Assembly (NCBI GenBank): GCA_016710585.1
Contig: JADJVN010000026.1
Location: forward strand, 1-64,000
DNA length: 64,000 nucleotides
Reading direction: 5' to 3'
Source of the DNA: Saprospiraceae bacterium
GTDB taxonomy: Bacteria > Bacteroidota > Bacteroidia > Chitinophagales > Saprospiraceae
The translations under genes were made by a program, and so were the position numbers. Under the pieces are notes generated by a model. It did no database searches. It was not told the DNA's origin and saw only the letters and a list, made by a program, of their open reading frames with translations. Each line of letters begins with the position of its first letter. Position 1 is the stretch's first letter. Positions 53,375 to 63,438 of this stretch are shown piece by piece.

Positions 53375-55804
53375 TCAATTCTCCACTCGTTTGCTTTCGG
53401 ATTCGATTCCTGTATTTCTTTTTCTTGACTTAACGCTTTTATTGCCGAGATCGTAGCTTAAACTTATTGTAGCTTTTCGGCTGTCATAGTTTCCATAACC
53501 CACACCATACAATCCTCCAAAATCAGAATAGCCGCTCCAACCTGATTGATAGCTGAGGTCATCTGCAGTCAATCTTACATTAAGTTTGTCATTGAAGAAT
53601 TTTCTTTGTACACCGACATTGATACTATGAGTTGGCTCATAGAGAAATACACCTCCCCATACACCAGGCCCCGAGTACCAACCTGATAATTCTGCTTTCC
53701 ATTTTTTGCCTAAATTGAATGTGTGTTGTTGGTAGATGATATAATTAAATGCTTGAATATCAACTTTGCCATAAGTGCCATAATCTGCGCGATTGTCTGT
53801 ATAGCTACAACTTAAATTACTGTACATATTCCACCACTTGGTTATATCAATGGGACATGATGCATTTGCATTAAAAAGATTTTGTGTGGCGAGATTATCC
53901 CAATTAATAAAACTCGCTTTTGGATTGTTTGGATCAGCACCAATTAATCTAGTGATTTGATCTGTGGTAAGGCTATAGCCGAGACTAAAGGAATACATAT
54001 ATTTTAATGTATAGTTTAGTTCTACATTATTTACGATTTCTGGTTTCAAGAATTTATTTCCTTGAATAAAAGAGAGTTCACTCAATTGCTCTTTGAATGG
54101 GTTCAAGACATTGTAGTTAGGTCTATTTATCCTGCGGCTGTAATTCAATCCAAAAGCATGCTCTGGTTTATAATTGAAACTCAAACCAACAGAGGGAAAG
54201 AATTTCAGATAGTTGAAATGAACTGGTTCTTCTTCTAATTCTGGTTTATAAGCGGTAAGATCACCAGTTGCATCTGTTTGCTCTGCTCTCAGTCCAGAGT
54301 TAAGATTCCACTTATTCGTGAGTGCTCTAGAATAATTGACATAAGCAGCGTATACGTTTTCTGTGTAATCAAAAATATTGGATCGATTATTATTTTGAAT
54401 TGGTGCTTGGTTGATGATATTATAAAACAAAAAGTCATTATCTGTATTCACTTGACTTAATTTTAGTCCAGCACCAATTTTGCCAATTTTTGATGGAAAC
54501 TCTGAATCAAGTTTTATTGAACTGATGTCAATATTGTTTTTAGTGTGATATAAATTCAGATTACTGCTTGGAAGAAGGACAGAATTTTTATCATAATAAT
54601 TATTAGGTTGGTTATAATCACCACGATTATCGAAACTTCCATAATCAAGATCTACACTCAAACTTCTTTCTTTAGATTTCCAAGCATAATTTAGATTGTA
54701 ACTGGATTGATTTCGGTTGATATCTGATCTATTTGGCGCTAATAAAAAACTATCGACAATATCAGCTGTAGAAATATTAGATATGAATGTTTTGTTTTCA
54801 TTACACTGATCACTCGTATTTTGATTAAAATTCGCTAAAAATCCAATTGTATGTTTTGCGTTAATAAAATAATCTAAACCAATTTTTTCATTGACATTTT
54901 GAAAATCGGAAACAGAATTATTCGATTCATTTAATAAAAATGAATTTTGATAATTTTTAAATACCAACTCATTCCATCTCTTACCAGCTCTGTATCCTAA
55001 GCTTCCAAATAGATTATATTTTTTTTGTCTATAATTAAAAATTCCTGAAGCATTTCCTATTCCATATCTCCCTTGACTGAATGTGGAGGATAAAGTCGAA
55101 TTGAATCCTAGATTTTTATCTTTCTTAAGACGGATATCGATAATACCTGCATTACCCTGTGCTTCATATTTTGCACCAGGACTCGTGATGATTTCTATGC
55201 GATCTATTTGCTCTGCGCTTAAATTTTGGAGATAATTACTCAATTCATCTCCAGCCAATGGGACTCTTTTGCCATCGACATAAACCAATACACCAGATCT
55301 GCCCATGACTGAGATGTTGTTATTGTTATCTAAAGTCACTCGAGGTGCTTTGCGCAATAAGTTCAATCCATTCTCTCCAACAGAATTTATCGTACCCTGA
55401 ACATTAAAGATAGTGCGATCTGATTTAACTTCCAGAATAGTCCTTTTTGCAGTGACTTGAATTTCATCGAGATTCTGACTGGACTCAATGAGCGTAATTG
55501 AAGGCAGTTTAGTTTCAGCGTCTTTGACTTCAATGACATCTGATTTATAAGTTTTCATTCCTGAAAAATAGGCTTCGATAAAATAAGAAGATTTTGGAAG
55601 CAGTCTAAAATTAAAGTTTCCGTTTTCATCTGTCATTTCTACTTTGACCAAGCTGCTGTCTTTAAATGCTTTTAAGACTATCGTTGCTGATGGAATGCTT
55701 TGATTCTGCTGATCTTTAACATTGCCATTAATACTAAAACTGTTTTGCCCTATTAATGAAGCCGCAAGTAAAAGTGATATGGTTAGAAAAAAGTATCTTA
55801 TCAT
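53375..55804 (-). CDS. TonB-dependent-receptor-like outer-membrane protein (OMP_b-brl family)
   Basis: 809 residues. Signal peptide to about LIGQN. An N-terminal carboxypeptidase-regulatory-like domain (NGNVKDQQNQSIPSATIVLK, about 25-105) is followed by a plug domain (LLRKAPRVTLDNNNNISVMG, VYVDGKRVPLAGDELSNYLQ, ITSPGAKYEAQGNAGIIDIR) and a beta-barrel of the OMP_b-brl type with strands to about residue 790 (NYSRRINRPNYNVLNPF, SGWYSGPGVWGG). The tail KSRKRNTGIESESKRVEN is charged. These receptors import large or iron-bound compounds or act in surface display; the ligand is unknown, and no SusD partner is adjacent. Terminator at 55831 separates it from the tRNA upstream. Confidence 0.9.
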   Translation of the reverse strand: MIRYFFLTISLLLAASLIGQNSFSINGNVKDQQNQSIPSATIVLKAFKDSSLVKVEMTDENGNFNFRLLPKSSYFIEAYFSGMKTYKSDVIEVKDAETKLPSITLIESSQNLDEIQVTAKRTILEVKSDRTIFNVQGTINSVGENGLNLLRKAPRVTLDNNNNISVMGRSGVLVYVDGKRVPLAGDELSNYLQNLSAEQIDRIEIITSPGAKYEAQGNAGIIDIRLKKDKNLGFNSTLSSTFSQGRYGIGNASGIFNYRQKKYNLFGSLGYRAGKRWNELVFKNYQNSFLLNESNNSVSDFQNVNEKIGLDYFINAKHTIGFLANFNQNTSDQCNENKTFISNISTADIVDSFLLAPNRSDINRNQSSYNLNYAWKSKERSLSVDLDYGSFDNRGDYNQPNNYYDKNSVLLPSSNLNLYHTKNNIDISSIKLDSEFPSKIGKIGAGLKLSQVNTDNDFLFYNIINQAPIQNNNRSNIFDYTENVYAAYVNYSRALTNKWNLNSGLRAEQTDATGDLTAYKPELEEEPVHFNYLKFFPSVGLSFNYKPEHAFGLNYSRRINRPNYNVLNPFKEQLSELSFIQGNKFLKPEIVNNVELNYTLKYMYSFSLGYSLTTDQITRLIGADPNNPKASFINWDNLATQNLFNANASCPIDITKWWNMYSNLSCSYTDNRADYGTYGKVDIQAFNYIIYQQHTFNLGKKWKAELSGWYSGPGVWGGVFLYEPTHSINVGVQRKFFNDKLNVRLTADDLSYQSGWSGYSDFGGLYGVGYGNYDSRKATISLSYDLGNKSVKSRKRNTGIESESKRVEN

Positions 55805-55830
55805 GTCGTCGTATTTTCAAATAATATATC

Positions 55831-55860
55831 AAAAAAAAAGAGCTACAAATTGTAGCTCCT
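55831..55860 (-). terminator. Hairpin terminator after tRNA-Pro
   Basis: On the minus strand the stem GAGCTACA/TGTAGCTC with a short AAT-type loop is followed by nine T. It lies just downstream of the tRNA (55866) and upstream of the outer-membrane gene. Confidence 0.9.
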
Positions 55861-55865
55861 TTTTG

Positions 55866-55940
55866 TCGGGGCGGAGGGATTCGAACTCTCGACCCCCTGC
55901 TCCCAAAGCAGGTGCGCTAACCGGACTGCGCTACGCCCCG
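55866..55940 (-). tRNA. tRNA-Pro (anticodon TGG)
   Basis: 75 nt without encoded CCA. The acceptor arms CGGGGCG/CGCCCCG pair fully, the D arm has GCGC/GCGC, the anticodon stem CCTGC/GCAGG encloses the loop TTTGGGA with anticodon TGG, the variable loop is short, and the T arm is GAGAG-TTCGAAT-CCCTC. Discriminator is A. One T-stem pair is A-C instead of G-C. A coding frame over this stretch at 55722-55967 is a shadow and is not reported. Confidence 0.97.
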
Positions 55941-55942
55941 AA

Positions 55943-56326
55943 TGGTTCCTCCATTAATTTTCATTAAAGGAACGCAAAGGTATTGAATAATCCCATTTTT
56001 ACAAATACAAATCAATTTTTTATCTAAAAAATATTTGGACAAGCTTAATGATGTTATTGGTAAGGCTATGAAGTATGATCCTGAAAACATATTAAAGTAA
56101 GATTTATAAGTATTTCCACTATATATAAGGTTTAAAATATCAGGGCTTACCCTAGTTTTTTAAAAAAATAAGCATATTTATTTTGCCCGTATTAGAATCT
56201 GTAGTACATTTGTAGCAATTCTTTCCTTTGTTCTTTAAATCGTTCAGATTTAAGGCCTCAATCACATTGTCTAATGCAAATTAGACTTTTTTGTGAAAAA
56301 TTTTTAACCAATATAAAATTTTAGTC
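55943..56326. other. Intergenic region with haloperoxidase promoter
   Basis: About 385 bp without a gene. It carries the strong promoter at 56181-56212, and nothing else was identified. The transcript leader of the haloperoxidase-like gene would be about 108 bp. Confidence 0.6.
56181..56212 (+). promoter_or_regulatory. Promoter TTTTG-N19-TACATTTG for the haloperoxidase-like gene
   Basis: TTTTG at 56181-56185 and TACATTTG at 56205-56212 are both near consensus with 19 bp spacing. It is the best promoter in the window. The start codon follows at 56327. Confidence 0.75.
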
Positions 56327-57660
56327 ATGAGGCAGAGAAAGTTTATTTTAAAAAGTATTTTTACTTGGTGCATAGTTTTAGCACTATTCGCATCTTGTAC
56401 CAAAAGCACTGATCCCCAAATCAGCCAGCTCTCTCAGGACGAATCGAATGAATTAGTGACGGATTGGATGAACTTGAGTTTGATCATGACTCAAGAAGCC
56501 CCAGGATTTACAGCACCGATTTCAGCAAGAGCGTATTCTTATATATGCTTAGGTCTGCATGAAAGTACAGTACAAGCCTTCCCAGGTCATTCATCTGTAA
56601 TGTCTAAAATTAATGAAGGGCATAAAGCAAATTTGCCAAGATTTAATGGAGACATCAACTGGAATATACTCGTGAATGAGTATATGTACCATATCATGGG
56701 TAGCTTTTACAAAAATGGCAAACCATCTATGAAACGCAATTTAGATGAGTTTTACTCAGAAAATCTAGCTTCATTGGAAGTTAATCAAAATCCAGCAGTT
56801 GTAAAAAGATCAAAAGACTTTGGAGCAAAGATGGCTAAAGCAATCTTTGAATTCAGCAAAACTGATGGACAAGAGTATGGTCACATGAATAATTATCCAG
56901 ATAATTATAGAGGACCAATCGGTGAAGGATTGTGGAATGCTGCAAAAATTACTGAACTCAAACCACTTCAGCCATTTTGGGGAAATGTAAGGACCTATTT
57001 CAAAGAAAATGTGAACTTACATTTGACTTCAACACCGCCTGTTTTTTCTGATGCAAAGAGTTCTGTATTTTACTCTTATGCATTGGAGGTAAAGAACAAA
57101 GCGCAGAACATGAATTATAATGAAGAAATGATGGTGAGATATTGGAATGATGAAGCTCCTGGTACTTTTACTCCTGCGGGTCATCACATGTCTATATTGA
57201 CTCAATTATTGAAAATCGAAAAGAAAAATTTAGCTGAAAGTGCTGAAGCTTATATGAAATTAGGATTATGTATGCATGATGTAACTGTAGCAATATGGAA
57301 AACAAAATATACTTTCAATACCATTGGAGCTGACGAATATATTCGCACTTACATCGATAAGAACTTTCTTACTTTGATGAAGAGCCCAGCTACCCCAGAG
57401 TTTTCTTCTGGCCAATCTGCATTGCTAGTGCAGCAGCTGAAGTTTTAGGTGAAGTATTTGGATTTGATTATGCATTTACTGACAAAACATATGACCACAG
57501 AAAAGATGTCATTGGAGCGCCTAGATCATTCCAGAATTTTCAACAAATGGCTGAAGAGGCTAGTTTAGCAAATTTATATGGTGGAATCCATTATCGATTT
57601 AGTATTGAAGAAGGTATCAAACAAGGAATTCAAATTGGTGAAAATATTAATAAGCTCTAA
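56327..57660 (+). pseudogene. Vanadium-dependent haloperoxidase-like lipoprotein, one frameshift
   Basis: Lipoprotein signal (LALFASC, Cys24). The first frame to 57448 gives the helical PAP2/haloperoxidase-type chain (EAPGFTAPISARAYSYICLG, PLQPFWGNVRTYF, YWNDEAPGTFTPAGHHMSIL, PEFSSGQSA). The active-site region then slips at about 57419-57428; the second frame carries AEVLGEVFGFDYAFTDKTYD, RSFQNFQQMAEEASLANLYG and GIHYRFSIEEG, with the final helix GIQIGENINKL ending at 57660. The second-frame His in YGGIH matches the vanadate-binding or acid-base His of the family. One base would restore the reading. Halide oxidation or phosphatase activity cannot be told apart from sequence. Confidence 0.78.
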
Positions 57661-57713
57661 TAATAAGATCTGAGTCATTTTTTTCTAACAATAATCAGGA
57701 TAAATCCTGAAAA

Positions 57714-57743
57714 GTCCTCGACCAAAAGTCGGGGATTTTTTTT
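57714..57743 (+). terminator. Hairpin terminator after the haloperoxidase-like gene
   Basis: Stem TCCTCGAC/GTCGGGGA with an AAAA-containing loop (CAAAA) followed by eight or more T at 57736. It lies 54 bp after the stop at 57660. Confidence 0.88.
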
Positions 57744-57844
57744 TGATAAAATTTAATCATAATTCATTTTATGATTTTAGGTTTCCGTCAGATTGAATAT
57801 TTTAGCAGTGAATTAAAATATATTTTTGAATTATAAATTAGCAT

Positions 57845-57852
57845 TATATTTG
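57845..57852 (+). promoter_or_regulatory. Promoter -7 element (TATATTTG) for the BNR-repeat gene
   Basis: Matches TAnnTTTG. Transcription would start near 57859, so the ATG at 57863 would have almost no leader, while the ATG at 57905 would have about 45 bp. This favours the latter. Confidence 0.55.
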
Positions 57853-57904
57853 GTCTCCTTAAATGGATAAAAAATATTTTAATTTTATCAAACGACTGAA
57901 TCCA

Positions 57905-60436
57905 ATGCAAAAATCTAACTTTTATTTCTTGCTGGTAATTGTTTTGTTTTTTTCTTGTAAGGAAAAACATCATTCAAATACTGTAGAAACTCCACTAAAA
58001 CCTGCGGAAGAATACTTTAAAGAAAAATATGGAGATTTGGGTGAAGATTATTTTGCATCAAAGCATAAGATAATTAAGGAAGAAATCATTAATCGAAAAT
58101 ACCAAAAAGATGGTTCACCGCGATTTGATGGAAACTATATCAATCAAGGGCCCTCAAATATAGGATGTCGAATCAATTGTATAGCCATTCACCCAACATC
58201 GAAACAAAAAATATTTGTTGGTTTGTCGCAAGGCGGAATTTTTACTGCTGACAGTTGGGGATCGGATTTTAAAGCTATTTTTGATGAACAAGAGAATCTT
58301 ACAATAAGTGATATCGAATTCAATCCCAAAAATCCATCAACGATGTATGCTGCCACTGGAGATTTGAATGGCGGATTTTATTTAGGACTTGGCAATGGAA
58401 TGTATAAGTCGACAGATGATGGCAATACTTGGAAGCAGATCGGATTGGCTGAGACCAGGATACTGTCAAAAATAATTATCGATCCAGACTCACCAAATAT
58501 TTTGTATGTATCTGCTTTGGGGAATTTGTACACGAAGAATGAACATAGAGGGATATATAAATCTCTTGATGGTGGCGATACATGGGAGAAAATATTTTAT
58601 ATTTCAGATTCAGTTGGCGTGATAGACATGGTAATGAATCCTTCCAATCCTTCTAAAATATTTGCTGTGACTTGGAATAGAGTGGGGACTAATGTGGGTT
58701 CTGTGATTCAAGGGACAGATTCACATATTTATGTTACAGAAGATGCTGGGCTGAAATGGAGTAAAGTGCAAGGCGGACTACCCATAGATTCGTCTAATGG
58801 AAGAATCGCATTGGCAATGCATAAGGCAAATCCAAATATCATGTATGCATTGTATAATAGAAATATTAATTGCGGAAATGGACTAGGCCAAAATGCTGCT
58901 CAATTGTTTTATACTGAAGATCAAGGTTTGAGCTGGAAGGACATTCCATTTAAAGCTAGTAATTCTGGGTTTCCATGTGAGCTATTAGGTAGTTTTGGAT
59001 GGTATTTTGGAAAACTATTTATTCATCCTAATGATCCAAAAGATATAATGGTACTTGGTGTTGATTTATTTCGTTCCAAAGATGGAGGATATAGTTGGAA
59101 TCAGGAAGATGATAATGGAATTCATGCTGATAAACATGATCTCGTTTTTACTGATGATGGATCGTATTTTTTAGCAACTGATGGAGGATTATATTTGAAC
59201 AATAAAGATCAAAGAGATTGGCAGGATTTTGAGAATATTTCAGGTACCCAATTGTATCGTGTAGCATACAATCCGAACTATCCAGATTATTATTATGGTG
59301 GAGCTCAAGATAATGGCTCTTTTTATGGTAATAAAGCTAATACCAAAGAGTGGGAGAGATTATATGGAGGTGATGGATTTCAAATGGCTTTTCATCCGAC
59401 AGATCCATTAATTATGTACGCCGAATCACAGAATGGAGCCTTGGGTCAGAGTAGAGATGGTGGCTTTACTTTTAATAGATTTACAAGGGGATTCCAAGGG
59501 TCTAAAAATTGGGATATGCCATATATGTTGAGTTGGCATGATCCAAGGAAACTAATTGCAGGATCGAATAGGGTGTATGTCAATAGAAATGATTCATCTG
59601 CAAATTTTAGAGCCATCAGCCCGAATTTAATCCTTGGTAATATTTACGCTGCAAGATCAAATCCTACGATTAGCAGTCTACATTAATCGAGACTTGATAG
59701 CAATATTATTATCGCAGGAACATCAAATGGAAATGTTTGGGTAACTTATGATGCTGGTATACAATGGGATTCAATAAATCTAGGTCTTCCAGCAGGATAT
59801 ATAAGCTGTGTTAAGACTTCAAATGTCGATAGAAATAGCCTGTATGTGACAGTCTCAGCTCAAAGAAGTTTTGATAATCAAGCAAAAGCATTCAAGAGTA
59901 ACGATAGGGGAAAAACTTGGAGAAGTATCGCTGGTAACTTGCCGCAGATACCCATTTTCGACCTATATGTATTGCCAGGGTATGGAGATAGTATATTATT
60001 TATTGGAAATGATATTGGCGTTTATGCAACAATTGATGGAGGAACGAGCTGGGAAAGATTAGGAAATAATTTGCCTTACATTCCAGTATATGATATTGAA
60101 TATAGTGAAGCAAATCATGAATTGATCGTTGGGACATTTGCTAGGTCTATTCAAACATTTAATTTAAATAAGTTAACGAATGATGTGGTCGCGAATAAAA
60201 AGCATGTCATCTCTTCTGTAAAGATTTACCCTAATCCAACCAGTGACATAATTAATGTTGAAAATACAGAACATAAAATCAATCAATTTAAAATTTTCAA
60301 TGTCAATGGAGAAATTCAGAAGCAAGGAATAATTGTTGGTTCAAAATTTCAAATCTGTGTTGAAAATTTAATTTCAGGAAATTATTTCATTGTATTTGAC
60401 AATGGAATGCGGAAGAAATTTCAAGTGATGAAGTAA
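57905..60436 (+). pseudogene. Sortilin/BNR-repeat T9SS protein with in-frame stop
   Basis: Both parts share one frame, interrupted by a TAA at 59684-59686. The start at 57905 gives a lipoprotein-like signal (QKSNFYFLLVIVLFFSC). The chain is a VPS10/BNR-type propeller with many Asp-box repeats such as STDDGNTWKQIG, SLDGGDTWEKIF, TEDAGLKWSKV, TEDQGLSWKDIP and, after the stop, SNDRGKTWRSIAG and TIDGGTSWERLG. A Por sorting domain ends it (VKIYPNPTSDIINVEN, ENLISGNYFIVFDN). Residues on both sides of the TAA fit the family (RSNPTISSLH before, SRLDSNIIIAGTSNGNVWVT after), so a single codon change broke it. Total would be about 843 residues. Whether lipid-anchored or exported by T9SS is unclear. Confidence 0.8.
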
Positions 60437-60442
60437 AAGTTT

Positions 60443-61873
60443 TTATTTCTTTTTTACTTCCTCATCTTCTTTTTTGATATGGACTTTTGATCCTTGTTTC
60501 AGCTCTTTTGAGATAGCGGAATAAGGGCCAATGATGACTTCGTCTCCTTCATTGAGACCCGATTTGATTTCGATATAATTTTCGTCTTGGATTCCAGAAA
60601 TGACATCAATTCTAGAAACTGTGTCGCCTTGTTTGACGAAAACAGCTTCAACAAAATCATTTTTATCTAATGTAACTTTCTCTTCTTCGACATTCAGTTT
60701 GTTATCTTTTTTTGCAAGAGACATTTTCTTTTTTAATTCTTCATTTGGGTCATAAGCTGTGACACTTTGGATAGGAATGGTGAGAATATTGTCTACTTGA
60801 TTCGTTTTAATTTCTACTGTCGCAGACATGCCTGGTTTAAAAGTAGAAGCTCGTGCACCAGATATTAAGTCATTATAAGATTCTTTGTTTATTCTTACTT
60901 TAACTACAAATTTTGTCACTTGATCATTGGACAATGAACTGATGCCATTTGTACTAATGTTACTAGCGCTGTTGGCTACTTCTGTGACGATACCTTTGAA
61001 TTTTCTATTTTGATATGCATCGACTTCAATATCAGCCGTATTTCCCATATGAACTGTGATGATATCATTTTCACTGACTTCGACTTGAACTTCCATTGCT
61101 CCTAAGTCCGCTATTCTCATCAATTCGGTTCCTGACATCTGCATGGTTCCGACTACTCTTTCGCCTTTTTCAATATTAAGTTTTGATATGACTCCTGAAG
61201 CAGGAGCTTTTATTGTAGTTCTACCTAGATTTGTTCTTTGTTCTTTGAGTAAGGCTTCAGCATCTTTTACTTGAAATCCTGAGGCTTCTGCACTTTTCAT
61301 GGCTGTCGATATAGCATTCTCAGCAGCAGCTAAACTGGCTGTAAGATTTTTATATGTAGCTTCACTTGCATCCAATTCAGCTTGAGAGATGATGCCATCT
61401 TGGAGAAGAGATTTATTTCTTTCATAATTTTTTTTCGCATTCGTATAGTTGGATTTGATTTGATCGCGCTGCGCTTTTGCGGATTCTATATTTAGATTTG
61501 TAGCTCCTGCCTGAGATCTTGCGGCATTCACTCCTGCTGCCGTTCTTTCCACTGCAGATTGGTATGTGTCTGGATTTACTTTGGCGAGAATCTGCCCCAC
61601 TTTTACACTATCACCTTCTTTGACATATAATTCTACAACTTCACCTGATACGTCTGAAGATATTTTTATTTCCTTTTCTGGGTAAATCTTGCCACTGGCA
61701 GATACAGTTTCTATAACTGTTCTTTTTTGAACTTTTTCAGTAAAGACACCCACACCTTTTGGTTTGGTCTTGCTCTTAATTATAGCAGCTGTTATGAGCA
61801 AAGCTAAGATAATGAGTGCAGACCAAATCCATATTTTATTATTGTTCTTTTTTTTATTTGTTGATTGTAGCAT
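60443..61873 (-). CDS. HlyD-family efflux adaptor (periplasmic)
   Basis: 476 residues. One N-terminal membrane helix (about 16-33), then the membrane-fusion pattern: SASGKIYPEKEIKISSDVSG, EVVELYVKEGDSVKVGQILA (biotinyl-lipoyl-like domain), a long coiled-coil hairpin (about 95-215; SAKAQRDQIKSNYTNAKKNY), KAPASGVISKLNIEKGERVV, and a beta-barrel domain (IEVDAYQNRKFKGIVTEVAN, KPGMSATVEIKTNQ). It would link an inner-membrane pump to the TolC-type channel encoded 14 bp upstream. The pump gene is not in the window; MacB-type ABC or RND pumps are both possible. Converges with the BNR gene (6-bp gap). Confidence 0.92.
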   Translation of the reverse strand: MLQSTNKKKNNNKIWIWSALIILALLITAAIIKSKTKPKGVGVFTEKVQKRTVIETVSASGKIYPEKEIKISSDVSGEVVELYVKEGDSVKVGQILAKVNPDTYQSAVERTAAGVNAARSQAGATNLNIESAKAQRDQIKSNYTNAKKNYERNKSLLQDGIISQAELDASEATYKNLTASLAAAENAISTAMKSAEASGFQVKDAEALLKEQRTNLGRTTIKAPASGVISKLNIEKGERVVGTMQMSGTELMRIADLGAMEVQVEVSENDIITVHMGNTADIEVDAYQNRKFKGIVTEVANSASNISTNGISSLSNDQVTKFVVKVRINKESYNDLISGARASTFKPGMSATVEIKTNQVDNILTIPIQSVTAYDPNEELKKKMSLAKKDNKLNVEEEKVTLDKNDFVEAVFVKQGDTVSRIDVISGIQDENYIEIKSGLNEGDEVIIGPYSAISKELKQGSKVHIKKEDEEVKKK

Positions 61874-61887
61874 ATGGTGATTAATTT

Positions 61888-63309
61888 TTATAGTTTGATT
61901 TGTTTACCTGCGTAATAGTCTAATATTTTATATTTAAATATGAGATCATATTTTGCGATGATTTTGTTTAGCTCAGCGTTCTGGAAATTATTTTGAGCTT
62001 GGTTCATTTCAAAGGAAGAGGCAGATCCAATTTCAAAACGTTTTTTGGTTTTATCTAAGGAAGTAGATGCAGCATTCAGACTTTTCTGACTTGCCTCTAA
62101 TTCTTTCTTTGCTGCTCTGACATTAATCAATGCTTGAGTAATGTCTTGACTTAGGCTTTCTTTTCGTAGGTCCAATTGAATGGCATTACTTTTTGTTTGA
62201 ATTTTAGCTCTTGCAATATTAGCTCTAGTTGCATTATTATTGTAAATCGGAATATTCAAGGATAGGCCGAGACCGTAGCCTAGAAACTGATCAAATTGAT
62301 CAGAAAAGGAAGTTACTTTTGATGTCGCAATACTTGGAACTGTTTGTTCAAACACAGTGGATTTACCATCAATATAAATTCCTGGAACGCTCTGTTTTTT
62401 TAATGAATATGAAGTAGGAGTTATCGCAGCATCTGAGTATCGAGAGCCGTAATTTGCATTTAAACTGATAGAAGGATAATAACTAGAACGAGCTATTTTT
62501 TCAGAAATTTTTGATGATTCCAATCTAACTTTAGCTGCTTTGACGGCAGCTTGATTTTGTTCAGCATGTGAATATAATTGTTCATAGCTATAATTCTCGA
62601 TGATGACTTTTTCTAATTGTTCATTTGATATTTTTTCAATTTCGAATTTTTTTTCTGAGTTCATTCTCATGCTTTGTCTCAGTTGGAACCAAGATAATTC
62701 TGAAGCATTTTCTGCACCAATCAAGGCTTGTTCAGCTCTTGCCAGTTGAGATTCTATTTCTATTGCATCTGATTCTGCCCTTCCTCCTGCTTGGATCAAT
62801 TTTCTCATCTGACTGAGTTGAAGATTGATATTATTGATATTTGTTTTTGCGATTTGTTTCCGCTCATCAGAAAGCAAAACTTGCAAATAAGCATTGGCTA
62901 CTATAAGAGAGACATCATTGATGTTTTGTTGGTGATCAAGAATTGTTGCTTCTTTGATTTTTGCATTTTGCTTTATTGTATTGCTTATTGCACCTCCTTG
63001 AAATAAATTTACATTTGATCCAAGACCATAGTTGGAATAGAGAATATTTTCAGTAATGAAGTCATTTGAAGTGGGATCAATGTTTCGTCCAAAGTTGATT
63101 CCGCTATTGACGCTTCCATTTAAATTGGGCAGTCGTCTTGCTTTGCTTTCTTTTACATTAATATCTGCACTTGCTATGTTTAGCTCACTTAATTTTAGAT
63201 TAGAATTATTATCTATAGCATATCTTATACATGATTCAAGCGTCCATTTTTCTTGACTTTGTGCAAGGACTGGGAAAAGAAAAATACTTAAAACTAGTCT
63301 CCAATTCAT
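61888..63309 (-). CDS. TolC-family outer-membrane efflux protein
   Basis: 473 residues, signal peptide to about LAQSQ. Two homologous halves of outer-membrane efflux protein type: WTLESCIRYAIDNNSNLKLS, ARRLPNLNGSVNSGINFGRN in the first; YSHAEQNQAAVKAAKVRLES, ARSSYYPSISLNANYGSRYS, LGLSLNIPIYNNNATRANIA and KRFEIGSASSFEMNQAQNNF in the second. Long coiled helices form the periplasmic tunnel, and strands form the outer-membrane channel. It is the first gene of a pair with HlyD (14-bp gap). The export substrate is unknown. Confidence 0.93.
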   Translation of the reverse strand: MNWRLVLSIFLFPVLAQSQEKWTLESCIRYAIDNNSNLKLSELNIASADINVKESKARRLPNLNGSVNSGINFGRNIDPTSNDFITENILYSNYGLGSNVNLFQGGAISNTIKQNAKIKEATILDHQQNINDVSLIVANAYLQVLLSDERKQIAKTNINNINLQLSQMRKLIQAGGRAESDAIEIESQLARAEQALIGAENASELSWFQLRQSMRMNSEKKFEIEKISNEQLEKVIIENYSYEQLYSHAEQNQAAVKAAKVRLESSKISEKIARSSYYPSISLNANYGSRYSDAAITPTSYSLKKQSVPGIYIDGKSTVFEQTVPSIATSKVTSFSDQFDQFLGYGLGLSLNIPIYNNNATRANIARAKIQTKSNAIQLDLRKESLSQDITQALINVRAAKKELEASQKSLNAASTSLDKTKKRFEIGSASSFEMNQAQNNFQNAELNKIIAKYDLIFKYKILDYYAGKQIKL

Positions 63310-63438
63310 GGGTTTTAAAATTTGGTCACAATATTACAGAAACTGTATTTCATTTTATTAAAATTTAGAAGAAAGCTGAATTTTTTCAGACTAAAGTGCT
63401 TTAATTGTGGTCTTGGAGAGGAGCTAAGTTTTAAATGA

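Noticed and set aside
55722..55967. 81-residue plus-strand frame
   Set aside because: It runs across the tRNA-Pro gene and terminator; a shadow.
38096..59686. TAA recoded as an amino acid
   Set aside because: Most intact genes in the window end in TAA at the expected family end (thrS, kdsB, cdd, prmC); two in-frame TAA codons do not support a code change.
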